This document shows positions 34,708 to 45,118 of a DNA stretch of 64,000 nt, piece after piece. Within the stretch, counting starts at the first letter, position 1; each line of letters begins with the position of its first letter. The notes under the pieces are model-generated. The model was not told the DNA's origin. It worked only from the letters and a program-made list of their open reading frames with translations, and ran no database searches. Source of the DNA: Alteromonas sp. a30 (GTDB taxonomy: Bacteria > Pseudomonadota > Gammaproteobacteria > Enterobacterales > Alteromonadaceae); NCBI RefSeq assembly GCF_026788005.1, contig NZ_JABEPE010000003.1, forward strand, positions 124,001 through 188,000. The letters are read 5' to 3'. The translations under genes were made by a program, and so were the position numbers.

Positions 34708-37086
34708 ATGTCAGCAGTTCAATCCAATCGTAATGACATACAACAAGGTTTTATCCTGACTCGTCAGCAGTTTGAGCGTAATGGACACACCTTTATTGAG
34801 CTGTGGCTAATAACAAACAACGGACCGCAACGAGTCGTCACACCTGCCGAACCTTTTGTGATGTTTATTGAAACCTCTGATGTTGTCCAAGCTGAACACT
34901 TGTTTAAACTGAATAACCTGCCTGTAAACTTTTCCGATGTGGGGCTTCATACCTTTCAACATAAGCCGGTACATGCGATGTATTTGCAAACGCACCAACA
35001 ACTAACCAATGCACAAGCTTGCTTAACAGGTTCAGGCATAACTTTGCACGAAAATGACATTCGCTTAGTCGACCGTTACTTAATGGAACGTTTTATTTAT
35101 GGTTCCGCCAGTTTCACTGGTCAAATGGCATCGCGGGACAACACGCTACATCAAGCTAAACTCAAACCAGCTCAGTATCACCCATCCTTTCGCACACTTT
35201 CGCTGGATATAGAATGCAGCGAATACGGTGAACTATACTCGGTTGGTTTAGCAGCAGAAGATTACCGCTGTGTACTGATGATTGGTGATGCCGAAGCGCA
35301 TCCCGAGTCCCAAAAATGGATTCATTGGACGCAAGATGAAAAAAACCTGTTACGCGCACTTTGTGACCAAATTAATCAGTATGACCCCGATATCATTGTT
35401 GGCTGGAGCGTAATTAACTTCGACTTTCGCGTGCTTATGAAACGCGCTCAAAAACATCAGGTGCCGATTAAAATAGGACGCGGCAATACCCAAGCACGTT
35501 GGCGTGATGGCAGAGAAGACAGTAACCAAGGCTTTATCACCATTCCCGGTAGAATGGTGGTTGATGGCATTGATGCGCTTAAGTCCATGACCTATCACTT
35601 CGATAGCTTTAGCCTTGAGTTTGTTTCCCAATCGCTTTTAGGCAAAGGCAAAAAGATTGAAAATGTTCACGACCGCATGGCGCACATTAATCACGACTTT
35701 AAACACAACAAAGTGAAGCTTGCCGAATACAACTTGCAAGATTGCGAGCTGGTACTGGAGATTTTCGATCATACCCAATTGTTAGATTTCCTTATTTTAC
35801 GTAGCCAGCTAACAGGGCTTACACTGGATCGCATTGGTGGTTGGGTAGCCGCTTTTACCAACTTATATTTACCGAAATTACATCGTGCGGGTTATGTGTC
35901 GCCAAATCGCCCCAGCGATGGAGCTCTTGCCAGTCCCGGTGGTTACGTTATGAGCTCAAAGCCGGGATTGTATCAACATGTATTGGTGTTGGATTTTAAA
36001 AGCCTGTATCCGTCGATTATTCGTACCTTTAAAATTGATCCGATGGGATTAATTGAAGGCTTAAAGAGCAAAGAAACTGCTATTCCCGGTTATAAAGGGG
36101 CTTACTTCGACAGGCTAAAGCACTTCCTGCCCAACATCATTACCTCTTTATGGCAGCAGCGGGATCAAGCGAAAAAAGAGAAAAACGCCGCGAAATCACA
36201 AGCCATTAAAATTCTGATGAACTCGTTTTACGGCGTCCTCGGTTCTGGTGGTTGCCGCTTTTACGATCCACGTCTTGCCAGCTCCATTACTATGCGTGGT
36301 CATGACATTATGCAAACCACGGCTAAATGGATAGAAGCACAAGGATTCGAGGTAATTTACGGTGATACCGACTCAACTTTTGTTTGGCTAAACGGCGATT
36401 ACGATATGCAGCAAGCTCATGACATTGGCAATAAGTTGGCTACACACATCAATTACCAATGGCGTACTAAGCTGAAAAAAGAGTTTGGTATTGAGTGCCA
36501 TTTAGAACTGGAGTTTGAAACTTACTTCAGCCGATTCTTAATGCCGACCATTCGTGGTGCGGACACCGGCAGCAAGAAGCGTTATGCCGGCGTAAAGTCC
36601 AGTGCTCAAGGCAACGAACTCATCTTTAAAGGTTTGGAAACAGTACGCTCAGACTGGACGGAGCTTGCCAAGGAATTCCAGCAAACGTTATACGCGAAAG
36701 TATTTAATGAAGAACCATTGGATGACTATATTCAGCAAACGGTTGAAGCGGTCTATAAAGGTGAAAAGGACCATCAACTGATTTACAAGAAGCGCTTAAG
36801 GCAACCGTTGAGCGCCTATGTTAAAAACGTGCCTCCTCATGTGAAAGCTGCAAGAATTGCGGACCAACATAATCAGGCTATGGGACGAGCTCTTCAATAT
36901 CAGAACAAAGGTGATATTTGTTATGTTTTCACGACTAATGGTGCAGAGCCAGAGGAATATAGGCAAAGTCCGATTGATTACGAGCATTACATAGAAAAAC
37001 AGTTAAAACCGGTCGCAGATGCCATTTTGCCTTTCATCAGCCGCAACTTTGATGAAATCACCTCTCGCCAACTTGGGTTGTTTTAA
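34708..37086 (+). CDS. polB: DNA polymerase II
   Basis: The 792-residue protein is a family B DNA polymerase used in replication restart and translesion synthesis; in E. coli it is SOS-induced. The exonuclease motifs (LDIECSEYGE; DIIVGWSVINFDF; YNLQDCELV) and polymerase motifs (LDFKSLYPSII; KILMNSFYGVLGSGG; YGDTDSTFVW) are all present in order, so both proofreading and polymerisation should be active. Length matches E. coli Pol II. No clear LexA box was found in the short upstream gap. It is probably a single-gene transcript. Confidence 0.96.
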   Translation: MSAVQSNRNDIQQGFILTRQQFERNGHTFIELWLITNNGPQRVVTPAEPFVMFIETSDVVQAEHLFKLNNLPVNFSDVGLHTFQHKPVHAMYLQTHQQLTNAQACLTGSGITLHENDIRLVDRYLMERFIYGSASFTGQMASRDNTLHQAKLKPAQYHPSFRTLSLDIECSEYGELYSVGLAAEDYRCVLMIGDAEAHPESQKWIHWTQDEKNLLRALCDQINQYDPDIIVGWSVINFDFRVLMKRAQKHQVPIKIGRGNTQARWRDGREDSNQGFITIPGRMVVDGIDALKSMTYHFDSFSLEFVSQSLLGKGKKIENVHDRMAHINHDFKHNKVKLAEYNLQDCELVLEIFDHTQLLDFLILRSQLTGLTLDRIGGWVAAFTNLYLPKLHRAGYVSPNRPSDGALASPGGYVMSSKPGLYQHVLVLDFKSLYPSIIRTFKIDPMGLIEGLKSKETAIPGYKGAYFDRLKHFLPNIITSLWQQRDQAKKEKNAAKSQAIKILMNSFYGVLGSGGCRFYDPRLASSITMRGHDIMQTTAKWIEAQGFEVIYGDTDSTFVWLNGDYDMQQAHDIGNKLATHINYQWRTKLKKEFGIECHLELEFETYFSRFLMPTIRGADTGSKKRYAGVKSSAQGNELIFKGLETVRSDWTELAKEFQQTLYAKVFNEEPLDDYIQQTVEAVYKGEKDHQLIYKKRLRQPLSAYVKNVPPHVKAARIADQHNQAMGRALQYQNKGDICYVFTTNGAEPEEYRQSPIDYEHYIEKQLKPVADAILPFISRNFDEITSRQLGLF

Positions 37087-37236
37087 GCAGACAAGCTCAA
37101 AAACGAAGGTTTATTCACTTTCAAAAAGCATACTTTTCAAGGATGCGACGGCGACTTTGAGAAAGTGAAGCCGCCTTGCGTTTACGCTCCACCTCCTGCG
37201 GCTGAGGGTCTGCGCTACACCCAAATATTCACACTC

Positions 37237-38166
37237 CTAGCTTGCTGTCGAAACCGCCAATTGACGCTTGTTCTTCATGTTGGCAATCACAATGCCGGAA
37301 ATAATCATCACACCACACACCAGATGATAAGACTCAATGTGCTCGCCTAAATACAAGCTACCAAGAATGCCGCTAAAAATTGGGATACAGTAATACACCA
37401 TTCCCGCTTTCGAAGGACCAATTGCTGCAATCGCTCGATTCCATAAAATGTAGGCGGCAAATGAAGCGAAAACACCAAGGTAAGACACGGACATCATTAA
37501 ACTGCTATCCCATTGAATAGGTGCTTTAGTGGTCAACTCCCACACATAAAGCGGTGCCAACATTAACAAACCGATAACGAAAGTACTGAGCTGAAACGAC
37601 CATTGACTAATTTGCTCTGGCTTTTTCTTTAACAAAATGCTGTACACCGCAAAACATGTGGCGGCCATTAGCATCCAAATGTCACCCGAAGTAAAGGCAA
37701 CATGCATCAGCATTTCTGGATGACCACGCGTGATCAACACCAAAACTCCCACAACAACAATCACGATCCCAAGCACTTTATTTTTGGTAACGAGGTCCCT
37801 TAAAAAGAAGTGCGCAAACACCATCATAAAAATAGGAGAACAAATCGCGATTAACGCCAGATTTAGCGCGTCTGTTGTGTGGCTCGCAAAGTAGATGAGG
37901 GTGTTAAATACAGCGACCCCCAGCAAAGCAGCAGAACTTAAATAGAGCAGGTTTTGACGTACCACTGACCATTCGCGCAGTAACGTTGGTAACGCAAAAG
38001 GCAACATAACCGAGCAAGCAATGGCCCAGCGCCAAAACGCTAACGAGATAGGTGGAATAGCTTCCATCACTCCTCGTGCAATAATGAAATTTCCAGACCA
38101 AATAAGCGTTGCGCCAATAGCAAAGAGATAGCCAGAAAGCGCAGCTTGTTGAGAAGGTGACGACAT
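37237..38166 (-). CDS. EamA/DMT-family permease
   Basis: The product (309 residues) has ten predicted membrane segments formed by two EamA repeats. The first contains GATLIWSGNFIIARGVMEAIPPISLAFWRW, the second contains GDIWMLMAATCFAVYSILLKKKPEQ. This is the drug/metabolite transporter superfamily, inner-membrane exporters of amino acids, nucleosides or drugs; the substrate cannot be predicted. A TTG 15 bases upstream is also in frame, but the ATG at 38166 is preferred. It is convergent with polB. Confidence 0.9.
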   Translation of the reverse strand: MSSPSQQAALSGYLFAIGATLIWSGNFIIARGVMEAIPPISLAFWRWAIACSVMLPFALPTLLREWSVVRQNLLYLSSAALLGVAVFNTLIYFASHTTDALNLALIAICSPIFMMVFAHFFLRDLVTKNKVLGIVIVVVGVLVLITRGHPEMLMHVAFTSGDIWMLMAATCFAVYSILLKKKPEQISQWSFQLSTFVIGLLMLAPLYVWELTTKAPIQWDSSLMMSVSYLGVFASFAAYILWNRAIAAIGPSKAGMVYYCIPIFSGILGSLYLGEHIESYHLVCGVMIISGIVIANMKNKRQLAVSTAS

Positions 38167-38380
38167 ATTAAAATTACCCAAATAGCAGGTGTAAACTTAG
38201 CTGCGGCGGATTATACAGACTCCAAACCAAAAATCCTGACCACTTGGTCAATTTGTTATTTCAAGTGTAAACTTATTTAGTACAGTGAAATTTTCGCCTC
38301 CCATTTTCGAGTCATTTTTGTACCATTTTTATCACTGGCTGCTACACTCATACTCTTTTGAAATATGAATTAAAACAACC

Positions 38381-38995
38381 ATGATTAAACACACTCTTTA
38401 TGCTTTAGCTGTGATTTCATTGACCAGCTGCGCAGTGATTATTGAGAAACCCCACAAACAGTCAAATAACACACCAGAAACACCTACTTCTGCGGTGGTT
38501 TCCCCTGCTACACCAACAACTCAGGCTTGTATCGGCAATACCCAACCACCTGCAAGTGTAGCGGCCTACTTAACCCCCGCTACCAACGATGCATTGCTGC
38601 AACAGGCCCTTGGCATGCCAACCAAAGGCGGTTTATGTGCGGGTCAAGTTTACGAAGTCACACAAAGTTTTACGATCTATCGCGCGTGGAATAGCACTAA
38701 CCCTGGAAGCGAAAAAGGTAATTGGTGGGCGTTTAGCCAACCAGAAGGCAGTACCGCAAAGTACCGTGAAGACTATGAAATTTGTTATCAATGGTCGCCA
38801 ATTGACATGATGACACAATGTAAAATTGAAGCAGGGACACAAGTCGTTATCGGTCCCGGTCAAAGCGCGTTTTGCAGTCAATATTTGACTTACCCCACTT
38901 CAGCAGCGAAGCAAATTTTCATGACTGATGCCGCTAGTGCCACAACTAACTGCAATACATTCCAAGGTGTATTTCAATGGCAACCGCAAAATTAG
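38381..38995 (+). CDS. Cysteine-rich lipoprotein, unknown function
   Basis: The 204-residue product has a lipoprotein signal with lipobox LTSC (Cys17), a low-complexity Thr/Pro-rich linker (about residues 25-50) and a compact domain with six cysteines (50, 86, 135, 147, 165, 191), enough for three disulfides. Recognisable stretches are FTIYRAWNSTNPGSEKGNWWAF and CYQWSP. No known family is recognised. It has no clear partners: the upstream gene diverges and fadB is 332 bases away. Confidence 0.75.
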   Translation: MIKHTLYALAVISLTSCAVIIEKPHKQSNNTPETPTSAVVSPATPTTQACIGNTQPPASVAAYLTPATNDALLQQALGMPTKGGLCAGQVYEVTQSFTIYRAWNSTNPGSEKGNWWAFSQPEGSTAKYREDYEICYQWSPIDMMTQCKIEAGTQVVIGPGQSAFCSQYLTYPTSAAKQIFMTDAASATTNCNTFQGVFQWQPQN

Positions 38996-39044
38996 AACAA
39001 AATTAATGTCTTCTCGAAATCGTTTTTAGATCAGACGTTTTCTT

Positions 39045-39061
39045 AACTGGTCCAACCAGAA
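39045..39061. promoter_or_regulatory. FadR-like operator upstream of fadBA
   Basis: AACTGGTCCAACCAGAA has perfect CTGGT/ACCAG arms around three bases, the same pattern as the E. coli fadB operator (CTGGT-N3-ACCAG). It lies about 270 bases before the fadB start. FadR would repress fadBA in the absence of long-chain acyl-CoA. Confidence 0.7.
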
Positions 39062-39155
39062 AAAACGAAATCGGGGTGTAAATATTTAATTTTATTCGGT
39101 TTATTTTGTAGAGCACGAATAGTAGAAAAATTGACTCATCAGGGAGTGAAATAAA

Positions 39156-39177
39156 AATTTAAACATTTGTTTGAATT
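39156..39177. promoter_or_regulatory. PsrA-like operator upstream of fadBA
   Basis: AATTTAAACA (39156-39165) and TGTTTGAATT (39168-39177) form a palindrome with one mismatch around two bases. It resembles the TTCAAAC/GTTTGAA site of the fatty-acid regulator PsrA of Pseudomonas and Shewanella. A TTGACT at 39131-39136 could be the -35 of a promoter whose start this site would cover. Confidence 0.6.
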
Positions 39178-39215
39178 TCTATTGCTATTTACCTCTGCTT
39201 TTACAACAATGACGT

Positions 39216-39298
39216 TCCCAAATTTGGGATCTCGCCTCAGCTCGGGATAGTCAATCAAGTTATTTTGTTGCCTATCCCGAGTTGAGGTTGACTCAACT
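39216..39298 (+). promoter_or_regulatory. Structured leader of fadBA
   Basis: TCCCAAATTTGGGA (39216-39229) is a perfect palindrome. Directly after it, a 16-base arm (39235-39250, beginning CCTCAG) pairs with 39272-39287 (ending TTGAGG) with a single G-U, leaving a 21-base loop. The 3' part of that arm, AGTTGAG (39280-39286), can instead pair with CTCAACT (39292-39298). The two structures exclude each other. No T-run follows, so this is not a simple terminator. Confidence 0.6.
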
Positions 39299-39327
39299 AA
39301 TCCTGGGTATTTACTAAGGAGAAGATC

Positions 39328-41481
39328 ATGATTTTTGAAGGCAAAAGCCTCAGTGTAACCCTACTTGACGACGGGATTGCCGATATTGTTTTTGACGCTG
39401 CCGGCTCAGTCAATAAATTCGATAAACAAACACTCGATGAATTGGCAGAAGTGACCAATTTGTTAAAAGATAACAGTGATGTAAAAGGTGCCATGGTACG
39501 TTCAGCAAAAAACGTATTCATTGTCGGTGCAGACATCACGGAATTTGGCAAAATTTTCGCGTTGCCAGATGACGAGTTGCTTCAATGGACTCAGGCTACC
39601 GCCAAGAAATTCGATGCATTCGAAGATCTTCCTTTCCCTACTATCGCAGCAATTAATGGCTACGCACTTGGCGGCGGCTGTGAAATGACACTTGCGTGTG
39701 ACCTACGTATCGCTGACACCAACGCCGCAGTTGGCTTACCAGAAGTTAAACTGGGCTTGATTCCGGGCTTTGGTGGTACCGTAAGATTGCCGCGCGTCAT
39801 CGGTGCCGACAACGCAATGGAGTGGATGACCACAGGTAAAGAACGTAAACCTCAAAAAGCGCTTCAAGAAGGCGCGGTTGATGCGGTTGTTGCTCCTGAG
39901 AAACTACAGGAAGCAGCGCTTGCCATGCTAAAAGATGCCATTGCTGGCAAACTTGATTGGAAAGCACGCCGCGAACTTAAACTTAAGCCACTTACTATGC
40001 CTAAGAACGAGCTAATGATGAGCTTTTCTACAGCAAAAGGCATGGTATTCGCACAAGCGGGCAAACACTATCCTGCTCCTCACGCTGTCGTAAATACGCT
40101 TGAAAAAGCCTCTGTACTTGATCGTGAAGGCGCGCTAAAAGTCGAAAATGAAGCATTTGCAAAACTGGCGAAAACCGATGCTGCAAAAGCCCAAATCGGT
40201 ATTTTCCTTGCTGACCAATTTGTAAAAGGTTCTGGCAAGAAGTCCGCCAAGCAAGCAACAAAACAATTCGATCATGCTGCGGTACTTGGTGCTGGCATCA
40301 TGGGTGGTGGCATTGCTTACCAAGCAGCCCTTAAAGGCACAAAGGTAGTGATGAAAGACATCGCCGAGCCTGCACTCGAATTAGGTCTAAACGAAGCCGC
40401 AAGCATCCTTGGTAAAGGTATGAAGCGTGGCAAGGTTGACGCCAAGAAAATGGCAGCAACACTAAACAACATCACGCCTTCGTTAGAATACAGCGCGATT
40501 AAAAACAGCGAAATTGTGATTGAAGCTGTTGTTGAAAATGAAAAAATCAAAGGCTCTGTATTAAAAGAAGTTGAAGAAAACGTAACAGATGGCACCGTTA
40601 TTTGCTCAAACACTTCAACTATCTCTATTACACGTCTTGCAGAAAGCCTTTCTAAACCCGAAAACTTCTGTGGCATGCACTTCTTTAACCCAGTGCATAA
40701 AATGCCATTAGTAGAGATTATTCGCGGCGAGAAAACCTCTGAAGAAACCATCAACAATGTTGTAGCCATGTCGTTGAAAATGGGCAAAACCCCGATTGTT
40801 GTTAACGACTGCCCGGGCTTCTTGGTAAACCGCGTGTTATTCCCTTACTTTGCTGGCTTTAGCCAACTCCTTCTTGACGGCGCAGACTTTGTTGCTATCG
40901 ACAAGGTTATGGAGAAGCAATTCGGTTGGCCAATGGGTCCTGCTTACCTACTTGACGTAGTTGGCATCGACACGGCTGATCACGCTAGTGACGTTATGGC
41001 GCAAGGTTTCCCAGAGCGTATGCAAAAAATCGGCAACGACCCTGTCACTATGTTGTACAAAGCGGAACGCTATGGTCAGAAAAATGGTGTTGGCTTCTAC
41101 GAATACAGCAAAGACAAGCGCGGTCGCCCAGTGAAAACGCCTGCTCAAGCAGCTTACGATATTGTTGCTGAACACTCGGCTGATAAGAAAGAGTTTGACG
41201 CTGAAGAAATCATGGCGCGCTTAATGGTGCCGATGGCAAACGAAGCGATTCGTTGCTTAGAAGAAGGCATTGTAAATTCTGTTGAAGAAGCCGATATGGC
41301 GTTGCTATACGGCATTGGTTTCCCGCCATTCCGTGGTGGTATTTTCCGTTACATCGAGACAATGGGATTACAAAACTTCGTCGCCCTTGCTGAGAAATAC
41401 GAGCAACTAGGTCCAATTTACCAATTGACCGACTCGTTTAAGCAAATGGCTGCCGATGGCAAATCCTTTTTTAACGTTTAA
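39328..41481 (+). CDS. fadB: Fatty-acid oxidation complex alpha subunit FadB
   Basis: The 717-residue protein carries enoyl-CoA hydratase/isomerase and L-3-hydroxyacyl-CoA dehydrogenase activities of aerobic beta-oxidation. The N-terminal crotonase domain (about residues 1-190) has [15 protein letters not shown] and [13 protein letters not shown]; the NAD-binding Rossmann motif is [14 protein letters not shown] near residue 318; and the dehydrogenase has [20 protein letters not shown] and [19 protein letters not shown]. Its opening ([11 protein letters not shown]) matches FadB rather than FadJ. AGGAG precedes the ATG. It forms an operon with fadA 15 bases downstream. FadR-like and PsrA-like sites and a structured leader lie upstream. 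Confidence 0.96.
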   Translation: MIFEGKSLSVTLLDDGIADIVFDAAGSVNKFDKQTLDELAEVTNLLKDNSDVKGAMVRSAKNVFIVGADITEFGKIFALPDDELLQWTQATAKKFDAFEDLPFPTIAAINGYALGGGCEMTLACDLRIADTNAAVGLPEVKLGLIPGFGGTVRLPRVIGADNAMEWMTTGKERKPQKALQEGAVDAVVAPEKLQEAALAMLKDAIAGKLDWKARRELKLKPLTMPKNELMMSFSTAKGMVFAQAGKHYPAPHAVVNTLEKASVLDREGALKVENEAFAKLAKTDAAKAQIGIFLADQFVKGSGKKSAKQATKQFDHAAVLGAGIMGGGIAYQAALKGTKVVMKDIAEPALELGLNEAASILGKGMKRGKVDAKKMAATLNNITPSLEYSAIKNSEIVIEAVVENEKIKGSVLKEVEENVTDGTVICSNTSTISITRLAESLSKPENFCGMHFFNPVHKMPLVEIIRGEKTSEETINNVVAMSLKMGKTPIVVNDCPGFLVNRVLFPYFAGFSQLLLDGADFVAIDKVMEKQFGWPMGPAYLLDVVGIDTADHASDVMAQGFPERMQKIGNDPVTMLYKAERYGQKNGVGFYEYSKDKRGRPVKTPAQAAYDIVAEHSADKKEFDAEEIMARLMVPMANEAIRCLEEGIVNSVEEADMALLYGIGFPPFRGGIFRYIETMGLQNFVALAEKYEQLGPIYQLTDSFKQMAADGKSFFNV

Positions 41482-42660
<1,179 letters not shown>

Positions 42661-42680
42661 GCCTAAAACGAAAGTATCGG

Positions 42681-42709
42681 AAAACCCAGTTTTATACTGG
42701 GTTTTTTTT
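42681..42709 (+). terminator. Terminator after fadBA
   Basis: AACCCAGT (42683-42690) pairs with ACTGGGTT (42696-42703) around a 5-base loop, with an A-run before and eight T after. Confidence 0.92.
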
Positions 42710-43038
42710 CGTCTGTTCAAGAGATAAGAAAAACGTTCAATTGCATACAAGCAACTAAAACATGACTTCCCGAGCAACTCGCGACAACCTCTCAACGCCC
42801 TGTTTATTTATGAATAGGCAATAACACTGCATCGTTATTTATAAAACCTTTTCATTGCCCAAAGTGTCAACTGCACTTAAGGGCAGTTGCTTGCAAACAC
42901 AACTCGTAGTTCGATAGTAGAGTGCAAAACCTACTCTAGGATTCATTTTAAACCCATCCCAAAATGACGTGAGGCAGGCCCAAAGCATCTGTTATTGATT
43001 GTTTCGAAACACAATTTTTAGTTGAGGGGAAAGAAACC
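42710..43038. other. Intergenic region before the exported unknown protein
   Basis: No gene is seen in these 329 bases. CAACTGC (42868-42874) and GCAGTTG (42883-42889) form a small inverted repeat about 150 bases before the start codon. A strong ribosome-binding sequence (GAGGGG) lies at the 3' end. The rest shows no recognisable motif. Confidence 0.45.
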
Positions 43039-43989
43039 ATGCAACCCAAACAATCTAGCATTGAACCGAATAAGGTAACATCCAACCAATTAGGGAAAAG
43101 ACAAAGTACAATGAAAAGCTTAACCAAATTAGCAATCGCCGTATCGGCACTATCAGTGGCGAATGTTGCTAACGCAGAAGACGTGCTGAGAAAAACTGAC
43201 GATACGCTAATCACATTAGGAACCCCAATGACGGGCTTTAATCGCCAACTTAGCCGCCCTGTTTGGGACTTTGGAGGCATATTTGGCCCTATCGGTTTCA
43301 ACTTTGCGTTTGGCTATAACTCAGAGCCTGGTGCCACTACACCATTTGATTTAACAACAGAATCCCCTGCCGATACTATTTTGGCCTCAGGTTTCGATCC
43401 TGCTTATAGTTCATTATTTGATCCTCCCGCTCTTGAAGACCAAAACCGTCGTTTTATGGATGTCGGAGTCATTGTTTCCGGTGATGGTACGCGCGCTCCG
43501 GTAGGAAACGTGCAAGATGGCGCTCCGTGGGATGCAACTCGCTCTTATCCAAATGAAGACATCACATTAGGTGATTGGATGAAAGTACGCGGCATCATGA
43601 CAATTAAATGTGATGATGAAGGCGGCGCAACACTCAATATTAAAGCCCGTAACTTAGTTGTGAATGGTGCTTATACAATGTGGGGCGTGTTCGAGCGTGA
43701 CTTCAGCGGTGACGGTAACATTGATAATATGGCTCCTTCTGCTTTAGGTGGTGCGCCTAACATTGTTGTACCTGATGAGAAAGGCCGAGGTAGCATTACT
43801 CGCTTCTTGAACTTCTGTCCGTTAACAGAGCCAACACTTAAGATCGTTACTTTGGCATATCACTCCGATGCGAATGTTTACGGTGCAGTTCCTGAGCTAG
43901 GATTGTTAGGTTATCCTGGCGGTACAACAACACATGACCACATCAGCTTTGCGGTAAATGTTGTCTCTAAAGTGCTTCCTGAAGGTTAA
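43039..43989 (+). CDS. Exported protein of unknown function
   Basis: The 316-residue product has a typical signal peptide, but it starts at residue 25 (MKSLTKLAIAVSALSVANVANA). The ATG at 43039 is preceded by GAGGGG, whereas the internal ATG at 43111 has no ribosome-binding site close by, so either a 24-residue N-terminal extension is translated or the internal start is used. The mature part is acidic, Gly/Pro/Asp-rich and beta-like, with two cysteines (IKCDDEGG and NFCPLTEP), segments such as RPVWDFGGIFGPIGFNFAFGY and THDHISFAVNVVSK, and no membrane anchor. No family is recognised. It is monocistronic with its own terminator. Confidence 0.75.
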   Translation: MQPKQSSIEPNKVTSNQLGKRQSTMKSLTKLAIAVSALSVANVANAEDVLRKTDDTLITLGTPMTGFNRQLSRPVWDFGGIFGPIGFNFAFGYNSEPGATTPFDLTTESPADTILASGFDPAYSSLFDPPALEDQNRRFMDVGVIVSGDGTRAPVGNVQDGAPWDATRSYPNEDITLGDWMKVRGIMTIKCDDEGGATLNIKARNLVVNGAYTMWGVFERDFSGDGNIDNMAPSALGGAPNIVVPDEKGRGSITRFLNFCPLTEPTLKIVTLAYHSDANVYGAVPELGLLGYPGGTTTHDHISFAVNVVSKVLPEG

Positions 43990-44036
43990 AACCTAAGCGC
44001 TTGTTTTATTTAGCTAGCGCTACCGTTCAAATGACG

Positions 44037-44064
44037 AAAAGCCCGGTAACAATACCGGGCTTTG
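44037..44064. terminator. Bidirectional terminator
   Basis: AAAGCCCGGT (44038-44047) pairs with ACCGGGCTTT (44053-44062) around a 6-base loop. It lies between convergent genes and has A/T flanks on both sides. Confidence 0.88.
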
Positions 44065-44076
44065 TTGTTTAGAGGG

Positions 44077-45108
44077 CTAATCTTGCAACGCTAAATCAAT
44101 GATGCGGTTGCGACCTTGCCGTTTAGCTTGATACAAAGCTTCATCAGCACGGGAAATTAAACTTTCTAGTGGCTCTCCATAAACATACTGAGTAACGCCC
44201 GCGGATATTGTTAACTTGGGTAGTCGCTCTTTTGTTTTAGCACTAACGAAACGCAGCTTCTCAACTCGCGTTCGAATATCATCCAAAATGCGATAAGCTT
44301 CGCTAGGCTCGATATTGGGAATAAGAATAACGAATTCTTCTCCCCCGTATCGAAAAACCTCACCGCTGGTATCGATGACATCACGAAAGAGCTTGGCAAT
44401 ACGCCTTAAGATAACGTCTCCTATAAGATGCCCATAGTCGTCATTAAACTTTTTAAAATAGTCAATATCCACCATTGCCGCACTTAATTCATTGTCGCCG
44501 CTATCACTACGATAGGAGTCAAACATTTTGTTTAACGCCTGACGGTTGAGCAGTTGCGTGAGAGGATCGGTAATGGCTTCTATTTTTGCAGATTCTAATT
44601 CATTTCGGATGGTATGCGCCTGTAATTGGGCTTCTTTCACAAACGCCATCATTTCAGCTTGAGACTGTTTTAACTCAACAACAAGGCGCTGGGTTTCTGT
44701 AGAATGTTCATCAACTGTTGACTGAACCGACTCATCTAACGCTTGCAACACCTCTGATGACGTTTCACAGCTTGTATGTAAACTATCAATAGCTCCATTC
44801 AACTTATATACATTGGACTCATCTTGCGGTGTCTTGTTAACGATAAACTCGTTATATAAAGACTCCAAAACAAATGCGTCCACTTTATTTACGTTTATAT
44901 AGTCGTCAATAAGCTGAATTAGCTCAGGATTTTCCCCCGATACATATTCATATGCAACCGAGTAATTTACGGGGGTGTAAGTTAAGTTATGCGTATCTAA
45001 AAGTTGTATCGCCGACTGCATTTTAGCGCGAGAGTCGGCATGGGAATCATGGTATTTCACTAAATATCTAAACCTGCTAATGAGGCACGTTACTCGCTTT
45101 GCTAACAT
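44077..45108 (-). CDS. Diguanylate cyclase (GGEEF)
   Basis: The 343-residue cytoplasmic protein has an N-terminal helical region (about residues 30-175, with LTYTPVNYSVAYEYVSG and a coiled-coil stretch) and a C-terminal GGDEF domain (about 176-340). The active-site GGEEF is at 255-259, and DPLTQLLNR and DIDYFKKFND are present, so c-di-GMP synthesis is expected. The inhibitory I-site (RxxD five residues before GGEEF) is absent (DTSG), so product inhibition may be weak. AGGA precedes the ATG, which lies 10 bases after the VOC-family gene, so it is probably cotranscribed with it and with the aldehyde dehydrogenase. Confidence 0.93.
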   Translation of the reverse strand: MLAKRVTCLISRFRYLVKYHDSHADSRAKMQSAIQLLDTHNLTYTPVNYSVAYEYVSGENPELIQLIDDYINVNKVDAFVLESLYNEFIVNKTPQDESNVYKLNGAIDSLHTSCETSSEVLQALDESVQSTVDEHSTETQRLVVELKQSQAEMMAFVKEAQLQAHTIRNELESAKIEAITDPLTQLLNRQALNKMFDSYRSDSGDNELSAAMVDIDYFKKFNDDYGHLIGDVILRRIAKLFRDVIDTSGEVFRYGGEEFVILIPNIEPSEAYRILDDIRTRVEKLRFVSAKTKERLPKLTISAGVTQYVYGEPLESLISRADEALYQAKRQGRNRIIDLALQD

Positions 45109-45118
45109 GCCTTCCTAA

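Noticed and set aside
37114-37169. Inverted repeat TTCACTTTC/GAAAGTGAA after polB
   Set aside because: The arms are 38 bases apart with no T-run, so it is not a convincing terminator; it is too weak to list as a feature.
40317-40787. Open frame of 156 codons antisense to fadB
   Set aside because: It lies opposite the dehydrogenase domain, and its composition reflects the antisense of a codon-biased gene.
42948-43301. Minus-strand frame of 117 codons reaching into the intergenic gap before 43039
   Set aside because: Most of it lies opposite the exported protein's signal peptide and start; there is no ribosome-binding site or recognisable pattern.
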